This document shows positions 23,867 to 36,008 of a stretch of DNA of 64,000 nt, one piece after another. Both the position numbers and the translations under genes were made by a program. The notes under the pieces are model-generated. The model ran no database searches and was not told the origin of the DNA. It was given only the letters and a program-made list of their open reading frames with translations. Source of the DNA: Larix kaempferi (Eukaryota > Streptophyta > Pinopsida > Pinales > Pinaceae); NCBI GenBank assembly GCA_027924585.1, contig BSBM01002077.1, positions 231,001 to 295,000 on the forward strand, written 5' to 3'. Each line of letters starts with the position of its first letter. Positions within the stretch are counted from its first letter, which is position 1.

Positions 23867-25060
23867 AAGTTCTACTCTTGGCAGGAAATTGAGATTTTGA
23901 CAAGAGGTTTACTAGAATTTAAAAAAAGGAGGTACAACCGTACACCATATAGTCGTCATACAACGTACAACCGAGTTAATGATGTGAGATCCAAGATCAA
24001 GTGCAGGCGATGTGGAGTTGACGGAGTAGAGGAGATCAGTTGTTGTAGATGTGGACGTGGCCACGGGAGTCCGCAGTAGTGGTCTGGATCGAAGCAGGGC
24101 ATAGAATGGTAAAGTGAATAGCAAATCATGGCTACATCACGAGAGTTTGCCGCAACACTGGATCAATTATAGACTCGAGCCAAGAGAACGAGAGCATGGC
24201 GACGGAAGAGATAGCCGTCGATGCTAGAGGATAAGTGACGGCGCAAGTTGCACGTGGTATGTCGGGTGGACGGTTGTAGCAGTCGTGGAGAAAACGGCCA
24301 GCAGGCAACGTATGAGGACGTGAAGCGACAAATTGTGAGTATGTTATCGACGTGAAGCACAAACATCAGCCATCGATGGGAGCTGGAACAACTGCGGAGT
24401 GTTGTCGCAGAGTGCATACACCAGTGGGAGTGTAGTGCGGACTGTAGCAGACGCGGGGCAAACCAATAGCTAGCAACGAAGCTGGGAAGCGGCAAGTCAG
24501 AGCAAGGTCGGGGCATGGTGCTGCAAAGGAAACCACCAAAAAGAAGAGCACGCACGTGAAAGGAGCCGACAGCAAAGTGACGAACGTTCAGCCATCGAGC
24601 CAGGACAAGAAACGACCAGCAAGAAAGGTCGTGATCTAGTGGAAGCTACTCGCAGAAGCAGCCGGGGTTGCAGATGGGAGTTAGGATTGCCAACCGCACA
24701 TGGTAGTAGGAAACGCCCAGGAGAAAGAGACTTGTAGCCACTCAAACAGCCACCATCAGCCACTCAGTCACCAAGGATCAAACCACAGCCACCAAGGAAA
24801 TTCGGGCAAGGCAGCATGCCCAAGGACACCCATAATGAAACCCGAGCAGGAAGCAAGAAAGCCCTAGAAAACCCGGGCAACTGCAGGGAAACTGCGAGAA
24901 GACTTCGGACAACCTAGAACAAGTCCGGGTAGCTTCCCAAAAAAGTCGGGCAGCCAAGGACAAATTTAGGGCAACGACCGAAAAGGCCCATAAATCTACA
25001 GAAAATTCCAAGCAACAGTAAGCTGCAAATCCAGGAAGCAGGCAATATTAACAGTAACAG
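23867..25060 (+). other. B untranslated leader
   Basis: GC-richer than its surroundings, with no gene. It begins with CCGTACACC / CATACAACGTACAACCG words (23937-23973), like E's leader. It ends with spaced GGGCA/CCCGAGCA/GTCGGGCAG words (24805-24960). Minus-strand open frames here have no family resemblance. Confidence 0.6.
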
Positions 25061-26296
25061 TTGATGATGGCAGCTACAAGGATTTGTTTTGAAGACAGGT
25101 TGGAGAGTGCCTCCAACTATAGCCCTTGGAAAGCGCAAGTCAAGTCAGTTCTCATGGAGAACGGGTTGCATGAGTTAACCAGCACAACGGTGATTGCATT
25201 GACAGATCCAAAGGACCTAGCAACTCACAATCTGAAAGATGTGAAGGCCAGGAGGATTATCTTGGACGTGGTGAAGGATCATTTGATCCCTCGCATAGAT
25301 GAGAAGACGTCAACTAAGGAGATGTGGGATGCTTTGACGAGTCTATATCGGAATAAAAATCAAAACAAGAAGATGGTGTTACAAGAAGAACTCAAAAGCA
25401 CCAAGATGTCCAAGAGTGATACTATAGCTCCTTTTCTCACCAAGATAACATAAATTCGTGATAAGTTGGTATCAATTGGGGAGAAAGTGCAAGATCAAGA
25501 GTTGGTGAGGATTATCGTGAATGGCTTCTCCAAGCTATGGGCAACCTTTTTCAAAGGGATCATTGCACAGAAGAATCTTCCTGACTAGGAGAGCTTATGG
25601 GATCACTTCACCCAAGAGGAGATTCGGGAGGATTCTCTATCTAGAGGCCAACAAAAGGATGAGGAAGAAGATAATATTGCTCTTACTAGTCAGGCAAAGA
25701 GGAACAAGAACAGTACAAGGTCAACTTCACAAGGAGTGAAGAAGAAGGACATGAGCAAAGTCAAGTGCTTTGTGTGCCACAAGTGTGGCCACTATGCTTC
25801 AGAGTGTCCAAAACAAAAGAAAGATAAGAGTAAGTCTCAACAGGTAGCAGCAACTGCAGAAGCTCAAGAGGAGTTTGCCGAGAGATTCGAAAAAGAGTTG
25901 TCGTTAGTCTCTTGTATTTCTAGCACAAGTAGTGTTTGGTTCGTGGATAGTGTGGCTTCTCGTCACATGACGGGGAGATGTGAGTTGTTCACCAAGTTGA
26001 CAGGGACAAACCCAAATTTGCATGTAGAGCTTGGCACTCATGCCAAGTGTGATGTGAAGGGAGTTGGAACAATCGGATTTCAGCTAGATTCAAGTGGATC
26101 TCTAGAGGTGGTAGGTGTGTTGTATGTATTGGAGCTTAGGATGAACTTGGCCTCAATATTGGCATTGGAGGACAGTTGGTACACACTCTCTTTTAAGAGG
26201 GGGTGAGTTCTCATTCAACCGATAGGGTCTGACATAGACTCAGCACGAGTGCTTGGTGGTAGAGAGGGAAAGGTGTACAGGTTACAGGGCAAGCCT

Positions 26297-26824
26297 TGTT
26301 AAAGAAATGTAACTGCGGAAGATATTCTAAATGTACTTGTCTATTGTATTATTCTATTTCTCCTTCGGGAGATTTCATTGATGTAATTGATAATGTAAGA
26401 GTCATTGAAAGAGTCAATGTAAACCTTAGGACTTGTGTCGACCTAGAAGAATCCAGAAAAGAATATTTTATTATGTACTTAACAAGTAGGCCCAGTCAGT
26501 TAGGTCAAGTCGACCTTGTTGGGGAAGTCACCTCAACTGAAGAATATAAATAAGAGGGTTGTGTTGCTCATTTGACTCACTCCCTCATCCACTCAAGTTC
26601 GCATAGGAGAGAGAGAGAAGTTCGCTGGTGAAGGAGAAAAGTTGTTTTGTCTTGGGGTTTTATCTTGTACTTGGTGAATTCTATATTGAGGAAGTTTTGT
26701 TGGGGTTTACTCCCTTGTGGTTTCCCCAAGAGAAATTTTGTGTTCTTTGTGATTGTTGTGCTTGTCTTTCTTTCTGTGGTTATATTGTTTAATGTTATTA
26801 TGCTAAACACGTAAAAACTTAACA
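26297..26824 (+). repeat. A2 5' LTR
   Basis: 528 bp, TGTTAAAGAAATGTAACT ... AACTTAACA. AATATAAATAAGAGG near 26543 is the TATA region. It closely matches 41486-41993. Confidence 0.95.
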
Positions 26825-26835
26825 TGGTATCAGAG
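26825..26835 (+). other. A2 primer-binding site
   Basis: TGGTATCAGAG directly after the LTR, initiator Met-tRNA type. Confidence 0.9.
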
Positions 26836-27266
26836 TAGGCCTGAAAGAAAACATTGTGCAGCCACTGCAACTGCAGAAACTAGGGCTTCTTGTTCTGGGA
26901 TCTCTCTCCACAGATCATCTAAAAAAGAGGGTGCATCTAACTCGCCTCACTAGGGCACATCTTTCTGTCGAAGCAGAATTCAATTCCAATAATTTTCATT
27001 TTTGGGTCCACCACTACAGCTCGAAGAACTAGGGCATCAAGTTTTTGGAAGATATGCTCACAGATTTGGGAGAAAGAGTACATTGCTCAACTCGCCTTGA
27101 GGAGGCGCATCTTTTCATCCAATCAGTTTTCCAAGATCCCGAAGTTGGAAATTAGAGTTTCTCTGTCAAACCCTAGGTCAAGGTAGAAGTCGTTTTTCAA
27201 AAGGACAACTTTTTTGGTAAGTACTATCTCCATTCTATTTCCATTTGAGGTTCTCATATTATCAAA

Positions 27267-27499
27267 ATGACAAGCACTACCAAGCTTGATTAGAAGCTTG
27301 AAGGGGCTGAGAACTTCAGGGCATGAAATTATAAAGTCATGTTCATTCTTGAAGAACATGACCTAGAAAGCTTTGTAAAGGAAGAAATTGCAAAACCAGA
27401 AGGAGATGAGGCCAAAGCAAGACACAAGAAGAATATGATCAAGGTTAAGAGGATCATAGCTTACTCTATCAAAGATCACTTGATTCATCAAATGTCCTC
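27267..27499 (+). pseudogene. A2 gag N-terminal part
   Basis: ATG at 27267, then TSTTKLD, TAG, KLEGAENFRA, TGA (for Trp), NYKVMFILEEHDLESFVKEE and IKVKRIIAYSIKDHLIHQMS. It breaks at I1 and continues at 32109. Residues 1-80 of a copia gag. Confidence 0.88.
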
Positions 27500-28442
27500 T
27501 GTTGTCCGCCAGATTGCACACCAGCAGCGGAAGTCTTTCGAAAGTTGTCTCTTCACTAAAAGTGAGAGAGGTGTGGCCTTGGGGGCAAGCAATGAGCCAG
27601 GTATTGTCACCTGAATCCCAACTCCTCCGTTTAGGCTAACTCCTAACGAAGCCAAAGGGGGTAGTCCCTAAAAAAGAGTTTCACTAAGGCTCTTGTGTTT
27701 TAAGTGTTTTTTGTGTGGGGTGATGCGGATGAGTGTTGTTTAGGAGTTTTTGTATAATGATGAGAACACAATTAAACACGCAATCCACGTTGCAAATTCC
27801 ACAAGATACAAATTTAGAAGATGAACAATATACTTTGACTTAAAATTAAAACAAAGCATCCACAAGATAAAGATCAAACAAATGACAAGGACATATGGTC
27901 CAGATTCAGAAGATATATAAGAGTTTTTTAAAGACCAGTGCCAAATGGAGTCAAATGAAATACCTGTAATGCTGAAAAATGTAAGTCAAAAGTAGTTGTT
28001 TGTGAGATCGTTTTGAAATTGTTCTTGGTAAATTTTAAGTGTTTTTTAGGTGTTCTTGATTATTATGGCTAAAACCAAGGATATCAAAAGAGTGTCCGGA
28101 AAGACATTCTAAGCAGCTCCTTTAAGAGACATGTCAGACCTGTCTGGAATCACAGCGAGGCGCGCAATGCTAACCAGCCACTATGTCGCAGATTGGACAA
28201 CCCAGCACCTCCCCTGAGAACTGCTTTGAATACTTTTTGAACAACGCTAGTTTGTTAGTTATGAGGGTGAAAGTTTTAATTAATTATCACTTATGAGCTT
28301 ATCAAGTCCTTCAGCTTTCTGAGTACTAGTCCAACCGTTTCCGATTGGCAGAGCATACGGGTGTTGGATAAACGACCAAGATAAATTAATTAAGGGGGGA
28401 AATGTGGATTGAAAAGTTTTATTATTAAGAGCACTTGTTCAA

Positions 28443-28610
28443 CTCTCCGACAGAGAGCGCTCTTGACTTAGTCTTAAGACCACAGTTCAAGAGACTTCCT
28501 ACTTTAAAATGCCTAATGCAGGGGGAAAGTGCAAATCTATATGCTCTCCGACAGAGAGTGCTCTTGACTTGGATTTGGCCAAGTTCAAGAGGCTTTGTTC
28601 GTTTTATTGC
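28443..28610. repeat. 101-bp direct repeat in I1
   Basis: CTCTCCGACAGAGAGCGCTC at 28443 recurs with one change at 28544, each followed by TTGACTT and, further on, TTCAAGAG. The CTCTC/GAGAG halves are self-complementary. Confidence 0.75.
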
Positions 28611-30761
28611 AAGAAATGAAGCGATTGTGAAACTTAAAGAAGTAAATGAAACTAAAAATGACTGGAAATATAAGGATAACCACAAAGAAAGACTTTGAAG
28701 ATAACAGAAAACAAAATCTAGTGTTCTACCAAGCAGATTTATTCTAAAGTGGGATCAACCTCCGAACAAGGCTAATCGCTAGAACCGCCTACAGTTGAGA
28801 ACCTCCAGCTAGCTGAAAGCTCTACCAAGGAAACCGACGGAGAAGGAAGAGTAACCACAAAACAATGTGGTCTTGCCCTCATCTCAAGGATACAACTTCC
28901 GGTCAAAGGCTTTGGAAGAGAAATACAAGATGAAATAAAAGACTACTCTAAAGCAAAAACTGAAAGATCTAACTTAACCAAACACCACACTCTTCCCCAA
29001 ATGTGGAAGAAACCAAAAAAAAGTGGAGGCGTCCTCCACTTGAACTTTTATTATGAGATTACAAATGCCTTTGCGATTCAAGCCCTTGAAAGGTCTTTTG
29101 AGAAAGAAATTAACTAAAACAAAACTATGAAAAGAGAAGCTTGAAGCCCTTAATGGCTTTTACAATCGAAAAAAGGAGAGTGTTTATGTCTTGGTTTCAA
29201 GGTTTGTTTCCAAGCTCCTTCTTGGTTTTGCAATTTTCCTTCTCTTTACTTGATTTTTGCTCTTCCTCTACTTCAAGCTCTCTTTTGGATTTAACTTTTT
29301 CTCACACCTACACACAACAAAGATTCAAGCTACAAGTACCCTTTAGCATTAGTTGAAAAAATTAAGACTTGAAGCTACTTGAACCTAGAATTGAAAAATA
29401 AAGCCCTAAATGCAATGTGCATGAGATTTTGAATTACAATTTGCAATTTAAATAAAACAAACCAACAAGCTAAAGTGCTCCAAAAAATTATGGGAATGAG
29501 GTTGGAACCACAAGTTTTTTGAACTAGCTTGTATGCAAACTTTCCTATCTTTAAATGAGACTACAAAACTTAAGACAAAATATTAAAATGCAAGCCCTAA
29601 ATGATTTTTTTTTTTAAGATGCCTAAACTTATCTTTTCAAAAATAAAACCACTAACTATTTCAAACCTCTCTTTGTTTGTTTTGCTTCTTTTGTAGGATG
29701 GATGGAAGGAAGATGGAAGGGAAAGGGCAAAAGACAAAGGGAAAAAAGAGGCCAAATGGGCAAAAACGAATGGATGAGGGGAAGAGGATGGAAAAAGAGA
29801 GTAAGAAAGTGGCTTGGGATGGACGAGATGAAGGAGAAGATGGGAGCTAGGAGGAGAAAGAGCAAAACGAAGGAAGGAGAAATCTAGGGTAATATTGGAA
29901 TAAATGGAAAAAAGAGGTAAAATGAATGGGTGATGGAGAGGGAAAAATCAAGTGAAACACTTGATGGGTAAAACACTATCCAAGAAATCCTTCCAGCTAG
30001 TTGGATGATACGCATGCAATAGTGTTGAAGAGAGCACAAGGGAACAAATCCCAAGTTATTCCCCAAGGTTGAAGGAACTTCAACCTTATGGCAAACTAAT
30101 CTAGGCTTTAAAAGTAAAGAACTTCAACTTTGGATTCAGATCTAGAAAGGGTTTTCCACAAGAAGAAGGTAGGTCCAAGTAACAAGTAACCAAGAAGAGG
30201 GAAATTGCGTTGATGGAAGAGGAAACCCTCTATGCTTTGATGCCAATTTTAAGATCTTGCTCCTTGGAAGTATCCTGCAAACACACTATTAGTAAAAGCT
30301 TTTTGTTGGTGGAGAAGAGGGAGATACAACCGAGTTCATCTCATCTCAACCATTTTGAAGATCTGCAAATGCACAAAGACTTACACAAACAAAGCTTGAT
30401 CAAATATAGAGAGTTAGACAAAAACGCATGAAGAGACAAGGTAGTAAAACCGATTACAATTTGCACTCTTTATACTATTCAAGCCTAAGCCTAGCAAACA
30501 AATTGGGACCATCAAATGTTTGCCCTACACTCTTAAGAAAGAGATCTAAGCATGTATTTAAAACAAACTTTGAAATTGCATGAATCAAGAACACATTACA
30601 GATATTACCTCAAAGAAATTAATAGCTCATGAACCAATAGAAGTGTACACAAATTGCCTCCAAAGCAAGCTTTATTTCCAATGATAGCCAACAGCTATTA
30701 CAATCTCTGCAGAGTAAGTTTACAATAATTCTCCATGAGAAGAGAGCTAAAATGCATCTCT

Positions 30762-30776
30762 TATATAACAAAACAC
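30762..30776 (-). promoter_or_regulatory. TATA box of I1
   Basis: The minus strand reads GTTATATAAGAGATG, a strong TATATAA. Transcription would run toward 27500. It lies about 1.3 kb from the 32103 end, as expected for a U3 promoter in a long LTR. Confidence 0.6.
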
Positions 30777-32108
30777 TAAGCTAAAACCCTAAATCGAACT
30801 TGGCTTGAGAAGAGAGCCAAAAGCAATAAACAAAATCGAATCTCCAGTCATAATCCCAATCAACACCAAGTTGAGAGCCAATCTTCACCAAACAGCTCGA
30901 ATTCTATTGGTTGGGAGTGGGGAGGTGGCCTCCACCTAGGCAAGGCGCCCCCCACTCTCCATAGAAATTTTCACCAAGCAAATCAACGAATGCCATGTGG
31001 GAACTCGAGCTCCAAGTTGAGGTTGACGTGAGCTACCTAAGAGGGCGTGAATACCACATGTCTCAAGCTTGGAGGGAGTTGGGTGGGTGTAACACGAGTC
31101 ATGAAGGGAGCCAAGGTTTTGTGACTCCACAAATCATGGATGGCGCCTACCTTAACTATTAGATGTAACCACCAACCGAATAAACAAGTGCCAACACATC
31201 AAATCGATTTTTATGGTGAAGGAGGGCGAATTGCTTGGTGAGGATGAGCTTGTGCTGACTGTACACTCAACTGAATGATGACTGAGATGATTGGGATCTT
31301 CATTAATGTCTATTGCCATGTCATTTAGCCTTTTACTTTATTCATTTCTGATTATTTTGGAGAGATTTGGATTTCTCCAAAATATTCAAATTTATTAATT
31401 TAATTAATAATTTCTCTGTAAATGGCTTTTTAGAGAAAATATTAATTATGAGGCTGAATTAACATCCGAAAGTTGGGTTTAGCTGGTCCATAGGTCATGT
31501 GTGATTTTTGGCTTATGAAACGAGCCATCAATCACTGAATTCGGACCCTGGACGACTGACATATTACAAATTATTATTTCTCTATTTAAACTATAGAGAA
31601 ATTTATTAAATTTAAAAAATAATTAAAAACCCAAATTCGACGGATCCGGTAAAAAAAATTTGAAATTTTTTCTGAGGGTCCTAGAGACTTGGGACATGAC
31701 CAAAACCTATTCGAATAGTGTCTAGTAGGCTTATATACATTAGTTGGACTCTAATAACCCCCCATGGCCAAAATTTTCAAAATCGAGCATTCTAGCTTTG
31801 GAGGAAACGGGAGAAAACCTCATCGATTATAGCTCGGTTGTAGGCAAAGTATAATTGACAAGGGAAAAAACTCCCTGAAATACCTTAGTTGCTTAATCAG
31901 GTCATGGGGAACCGAGACACTCAGATCCTACTAGCACACTTTATTACAAACCCCCATGGGGCCATGGTCATGCTGACTCAAAAAACAAAACTGGCTAGTC
32001 ACAAATGCTGGATCATCTGATACACTGGAGTACAAACATTCATCATGCTTGTCAAATGGCGGCTCCTCAGATAATATAACTATGGTACAAAAAGTTGGTA
32101 ACATCCTC

Positions 32109-33654
32109 AAAGAAGACCCCAAAAGAAATGTTTAATACTTTGACCACTCTGTTTGAAGGAAAGAACATTAATAGGAAGATGACCTTGAGAAATCAACTCA
32201 AGGGTGTGAAGGTTCAAAAGTCAGAGACTATGCATTCATATTTCACCAGAGTATCTTAGATCAAAGAACAAATAGAAGCTATTGGAGACATGATAGAAGA
32301 AGTTGAAGTTGTGATGACCACCTTGAATGGTCTTCCAAGAGATTGCGAACCTTTTGTTCGTGGCATATGCTCTAGGAAGAGATTAATCAAATTCAGACAA
32401 CTATGGGAAGAGTGTGTGCAAGAAGATGAAAGAATAGCAATAAGAGAAGAGAAGCTAAATGATAATGAAGATCAAGCTTTGACAACCCATGCCAAAGGAA
32501 GAAACAAAAGAAAGAATGATGTAAGTTCTCATGACCACTCTCCCAAAAGATCTCAAAGGAACAAAAGGGTCAAGAGAGACTTCTCCTCCTTTGAATGTTT
32601 CTCTTGTCGCAGATGGGACACATTGCAAGAAATTGTCCACTCAGAGTTGAACAATTCAAGAAGCAAAAGAGAAGATTCCATGCCCATGCAGTCGAGGACG
32701 ATGAACATGATGATGAAATCAAGACCAAAGAAGACGAAGATTCCAGTGAAGAATATGTTCTAATTTCAGCTCTCACTGGTTCAGTATCTCATGGAAGTGA
32801 CACTTAATTAGTAGACAGTGGAGCCTCCAAACACATGACAGGATACAAAGACTCTCTTTCACACCTTATGCAGAAAGATTCTCCATACAAAGTGAAGCTT
32901 GGAGATGATTACCAATATCCTATCAAAGGAATGGGAGAGGCTACTTACAAGTTGGACTCTGAAAAGTCCATGAAGATGAAGGAAGTCCTATATGTTCCAG
33001 GTTTGAAAAAGAACCTTCTTTCTATCTCAGCATTAGATAAAAAAGGTCTTAGAGTTGCATGTGTAGATGGTAAAGTTCTTATGTGGCCAAAGGGGAAGAC
33101 AATCAATGATGCAGTTGTTATTGGAGTTGAGGAAGGAGGACTCTATAAACTCAAGGGACATACAAATTCAACACTAATGGCTGGTACCATGAGTCCTTGT
33201 GAAGACTAGCTTATGTATACTACAAAGCTTTACCAATAGTGAGTAAAGTGGTGACTGGATTACCAAAAATCCAAGTTGATCATGAAGGGGTGTGCAAAGG
33301 ATGTGCACAAGGAAAAAGTACAAAGAACCCATTTCCAAGCAGTTATAGCAAAGAAAAAGGCATATTGGACATTGTTCACTCCAACATTTGTGGACCTATG
33401 TCAACTACTTCATTAAGCGGGTATGTTTATTATGCTTCTTTTATTGATGATTATTCCCGCAAAACATGGATTTATTTCCTAAAGAATAAAAGTGAAGTAT
33501 TTGAAAATTTTAAAGAGTTTAAGGCTCTTGTGGAAAACCTCTCTGAAAAGAAGATCAAGATACTAAGGTCAGATAATGGAGGAGAATACACTTCAGGTGA
33601 TTTCAAATAATTATGTAAACAAGCAGGAATTAAGAGGGAGCTTACCATCCCCTA
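32109..33654 (+). pseudogene. A2 gag C-part, protease and integrase N-part
   Basis: It resumes with KKTPKEMFNTLTTLFEGKN and MTTLNGLPRDCEPFVRGI. A frameshift lies in the zinc knuckle near 32610 (FECFSC in one frame, QMGHIARNCPL in the next). The protease site LVDSGASKHMTG follows a TAA at 32806-32808. The pre-integrase His box is broken at 33207 (TAG) and partly deleted, but CKGCAQGK survives. The integrase runs from [11 protein letters not shown] (the first catalytic Asp is Asn) through [11 protein letters not shown] to RELTIPYN, where the solo LTR cuts in. Confidence 0.9.
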
Positions 33655-33659
33655 TAATC

Positions 33660-34294
33660 TGTTAGTTTTTCATCATTTAATTCAATATGATCTAGGATCT
33701 TAACTGAGAGAACAACATGTACAACATATCAAACACAAGAGACAAGAGACACAAAGCATTTCACCGGGGAAAACCAAGAAGGTGAAAAACCCCGCAACTT
33801 CCTCAGAGATAGAATGAGCACCAATACAAAGATCACAAAGATCAAACCCCAAAACAAGAGATAGTCTCCTAGCAGCTTCTCCTCCTCCACTTGTGCACAC
33901 TCCTCTCTCTCACTAATGCGAAGTGAGTGAGTGTGTGAATGAATAGAATGAGAGTCACACTCTCTATTTATATAATGACTTGACTTGCCTTAAACCCTAA
34001 CTGGGCCGACTTCCTAAGGAAGCCTAATAACCCATCCACATGTCATTGGGTCGATGCCACTAGGGTGGTCTAATAACCCTTTAACCCACAGTCGGCCGAC
34101 CCCTCTAAGGTGGTCTAATAACCCATCAAATATAAGTTACGACACTTACAATGTAACTTGCAACACTTGCAAATACAAATGACGACACTTCCAACCGGAG
34201 GAATAATACATCTCCGTTGGGGATACAATAAAGTACAAATGTAATACATACAATATACAAGTGAATATCTTCCGAAGTTACAAATACATCAACA
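33660..34294 (-). mobile_element. Solo LTR, A1-type, in A2 integrase
   Basis: A perfect duplication TAATC (33655-33659 and 34295-34299) splits the Tyr-Asn-Pro codons of the integrase PYNPQQN motif. The reverse complement begins TGTTGATGTATTTGTAACTT, like A1's LTR. 635 bp and no internal region. Within it, the plus strand repeats GTGGTCTAATAACCC twice. Confidence 0.95.
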
Positions 34295-34299
34295 TAATC

Positions 34300-36008
34300 C
34301 ACAACAAAATAGCTGAAAGGAGGAATAGATCTATCATGGAAGCAGTGAAGGCCATGATCCATGATTAAGACCTACCCATGCATCTATGGACTGCAGCAGC
34401 TAGAACCGCATTTATGTGTAGAATAGAATCTCCCACAGTGCTCTTGGAAACAAGACTCCAAAAGAGATGTTTACCGATGAGAAGCCTAAAGTCAGTCATC
34501 TGAAGATATTTGGGTGTCCAGTATTCATACACATTCCAAAACAGAAGAGATCAAAGTTGGAACCTTCAGGAAGGAAGGGGATATTTATGGGTTACAGTGA
34601 GCATTCAAAGGCTTATCGTATCTACATCGCAGGATACCGCCAGATTGAACTTAGCAGAGATGTTACATTTGATGAAGATACACCTTTCAACAAGTCTAAG
34701 AAGACTCATGAGGATGAAGAGGAGCATGAAACTCCTAGAGTTACAAAAACTACCAATGCACCAAATAGGAATATTGAAGAAGAGCATATACCAGAGGATC
34801 ATGATATGACAGAACCTCAAAGCCCTGAGGAACCACCTACCTCATGAGATAAATCCACAGAAGAGAAAACTAGTTTGGGCACGAGAAATAATCCAAGATG
34901 CGGGAAAATATGGTACCCAGAAGGAACAAGTAGAGAAAGCAAGAGACCAAGGCCATACTCTAGTTATGTAGCCTTGATGTGTAAACTTGTTGAAGAAGAA
35001 CCCACATGTTTCGAAGAAGCGGCAAAGAAGAAGGAATGGTTGGATGCTATGATTGAAGAGTACTAATCCATCATAAAGAATGATGTTTGGGATGTGGTAC
35101 CAAAAATCGAAGGACAAGTCAATGGTTTCATCAAAAAGGGTTTTCAAAACAAAACACTCAGCAGATGGAAGTATTGAAAAGTACAAGGCAAGATTTGTAG
35201 CTCGGGGATTCTCTCAAAAGGAAGGAATTGATTATGAGGAGACTTTTGCTCATGTGGCTAGATATACTTCAATTAGAACCATCCTTGCCTTAGCAACTAA
35301 GATGAAATGGAAGTTACATAAGATGGATGTAAAGAAACCTTTCCTGAATGGAAAGATAGAAGAAGAGGTATACATCGAACAACCAAAAGGATTTGAAATG
35401 GATGACAGAAAAATACATGTATGTAAACTAAAGAAAGCATTATATGGGTTGAAGCAAGCACCCAGAGCATGGTATGGAAGAATTGATGGTTTCCTAATGA
35501 GCTTGGGATTTACCAAGAGTAGAGCAGATTCCAACCTTTATTATAAGGTTGTAGATGATGAACCCATGATATTATTATTGTATCTGGATGATCTATTCTT
35601 GACAGGTGAAGATAAGCCCATCAGTGAATGTAAGAAGCTTGCTTCAGAATTTGAGATGAAAGACCTTGGGATGATGCACTATTTTCTAGGTCTTGAGGTG
35701 TGGCAGTTTCTAGATGAGATTTTCCTAAATCAAGGAAAATATATTCTTGAGATCCTAAAGAGATTTGGGATGTTGGAGTGTAAGGCCATGACTACTCCAA
35801 TGGTGACAAACTTGAAGTTGTTGAATGATGCTTCATCAGAGACAATAGATGTTACGTTGTACAGACATATTATTGGCTCATTGATGTATTTGACCAACAC
35901 TAGACCAGATATATGTTTTGTTGTGAACACCTTGAGCCAGTATATGGTAGAGCCTAGACATGTTCACTTGATTGGAGCAAAACATGTGATGAGGTACCTA
36001 AAAGGTAC
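34300..36008 (+). pseudogene. A2 integrase C-part and reverse transcriptase
   Basis: It starts with the remains of NPQQNG-AERRN, frameshifted, and then VFTDEKPKVSHLKIFGCPVF. The linker is acidic. RT starts near 34985 (EEPTCFEEAAKKKEWLDAM) with TAA at 35064-35066. The 314-codon open stretch 35080-36024 contains KARFVARGFSQKEGIDYEET, MDVKKPFLNG, VCKLKKALYGLKQAPRAWY and an intact YLDD box (LLLYLDDLFLTG). It ends in RYLKGT, where I2 is inserted. Confidence 0.92.

Larger units (their letters stand above)
27500..32103 (-). mobile_element. I1: 4.6-kb TG...CA unit, TSD TCCTC
   Basis: It starts TGTTGTCCGCCAG, ends GTTGGTAACA, and is flanked by a perfect TCCTC (27495-27499 and 32104-32108) that cuts A2's gag. 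TG/CA ends and a 5-bp duplication say LTR-type integration. No gag or pol frame exists inside, and no second LTR copy was seen. On the minus strand GTTATATAAGAGATG (about 30762-30776) is a TATA box, followed by a pyrimidine-rich transcript region. It is best read as one giant solo LTR or a coding-free LARD-like derivative, probably of gypsy type; that class is inference. The orientation comes from the TATA box. Confidence 0.8.

Noticed and set aside
29656-29887. Basic Lys/Arg/Gly-rich ORF on plus and hydrophobic ORF on minus
   Set aside because: Purine-rich low-complexity DNA within I1 gives open frames on both strands; no domain.
27500-32103. I1 as a LINE or Helitron
   Set aside because: TG...CA ends with a perfect 5-bp duplication contradict both: there is no poly(A) tail, no variable-length duplication, and no TC...CTRR end between A and T.
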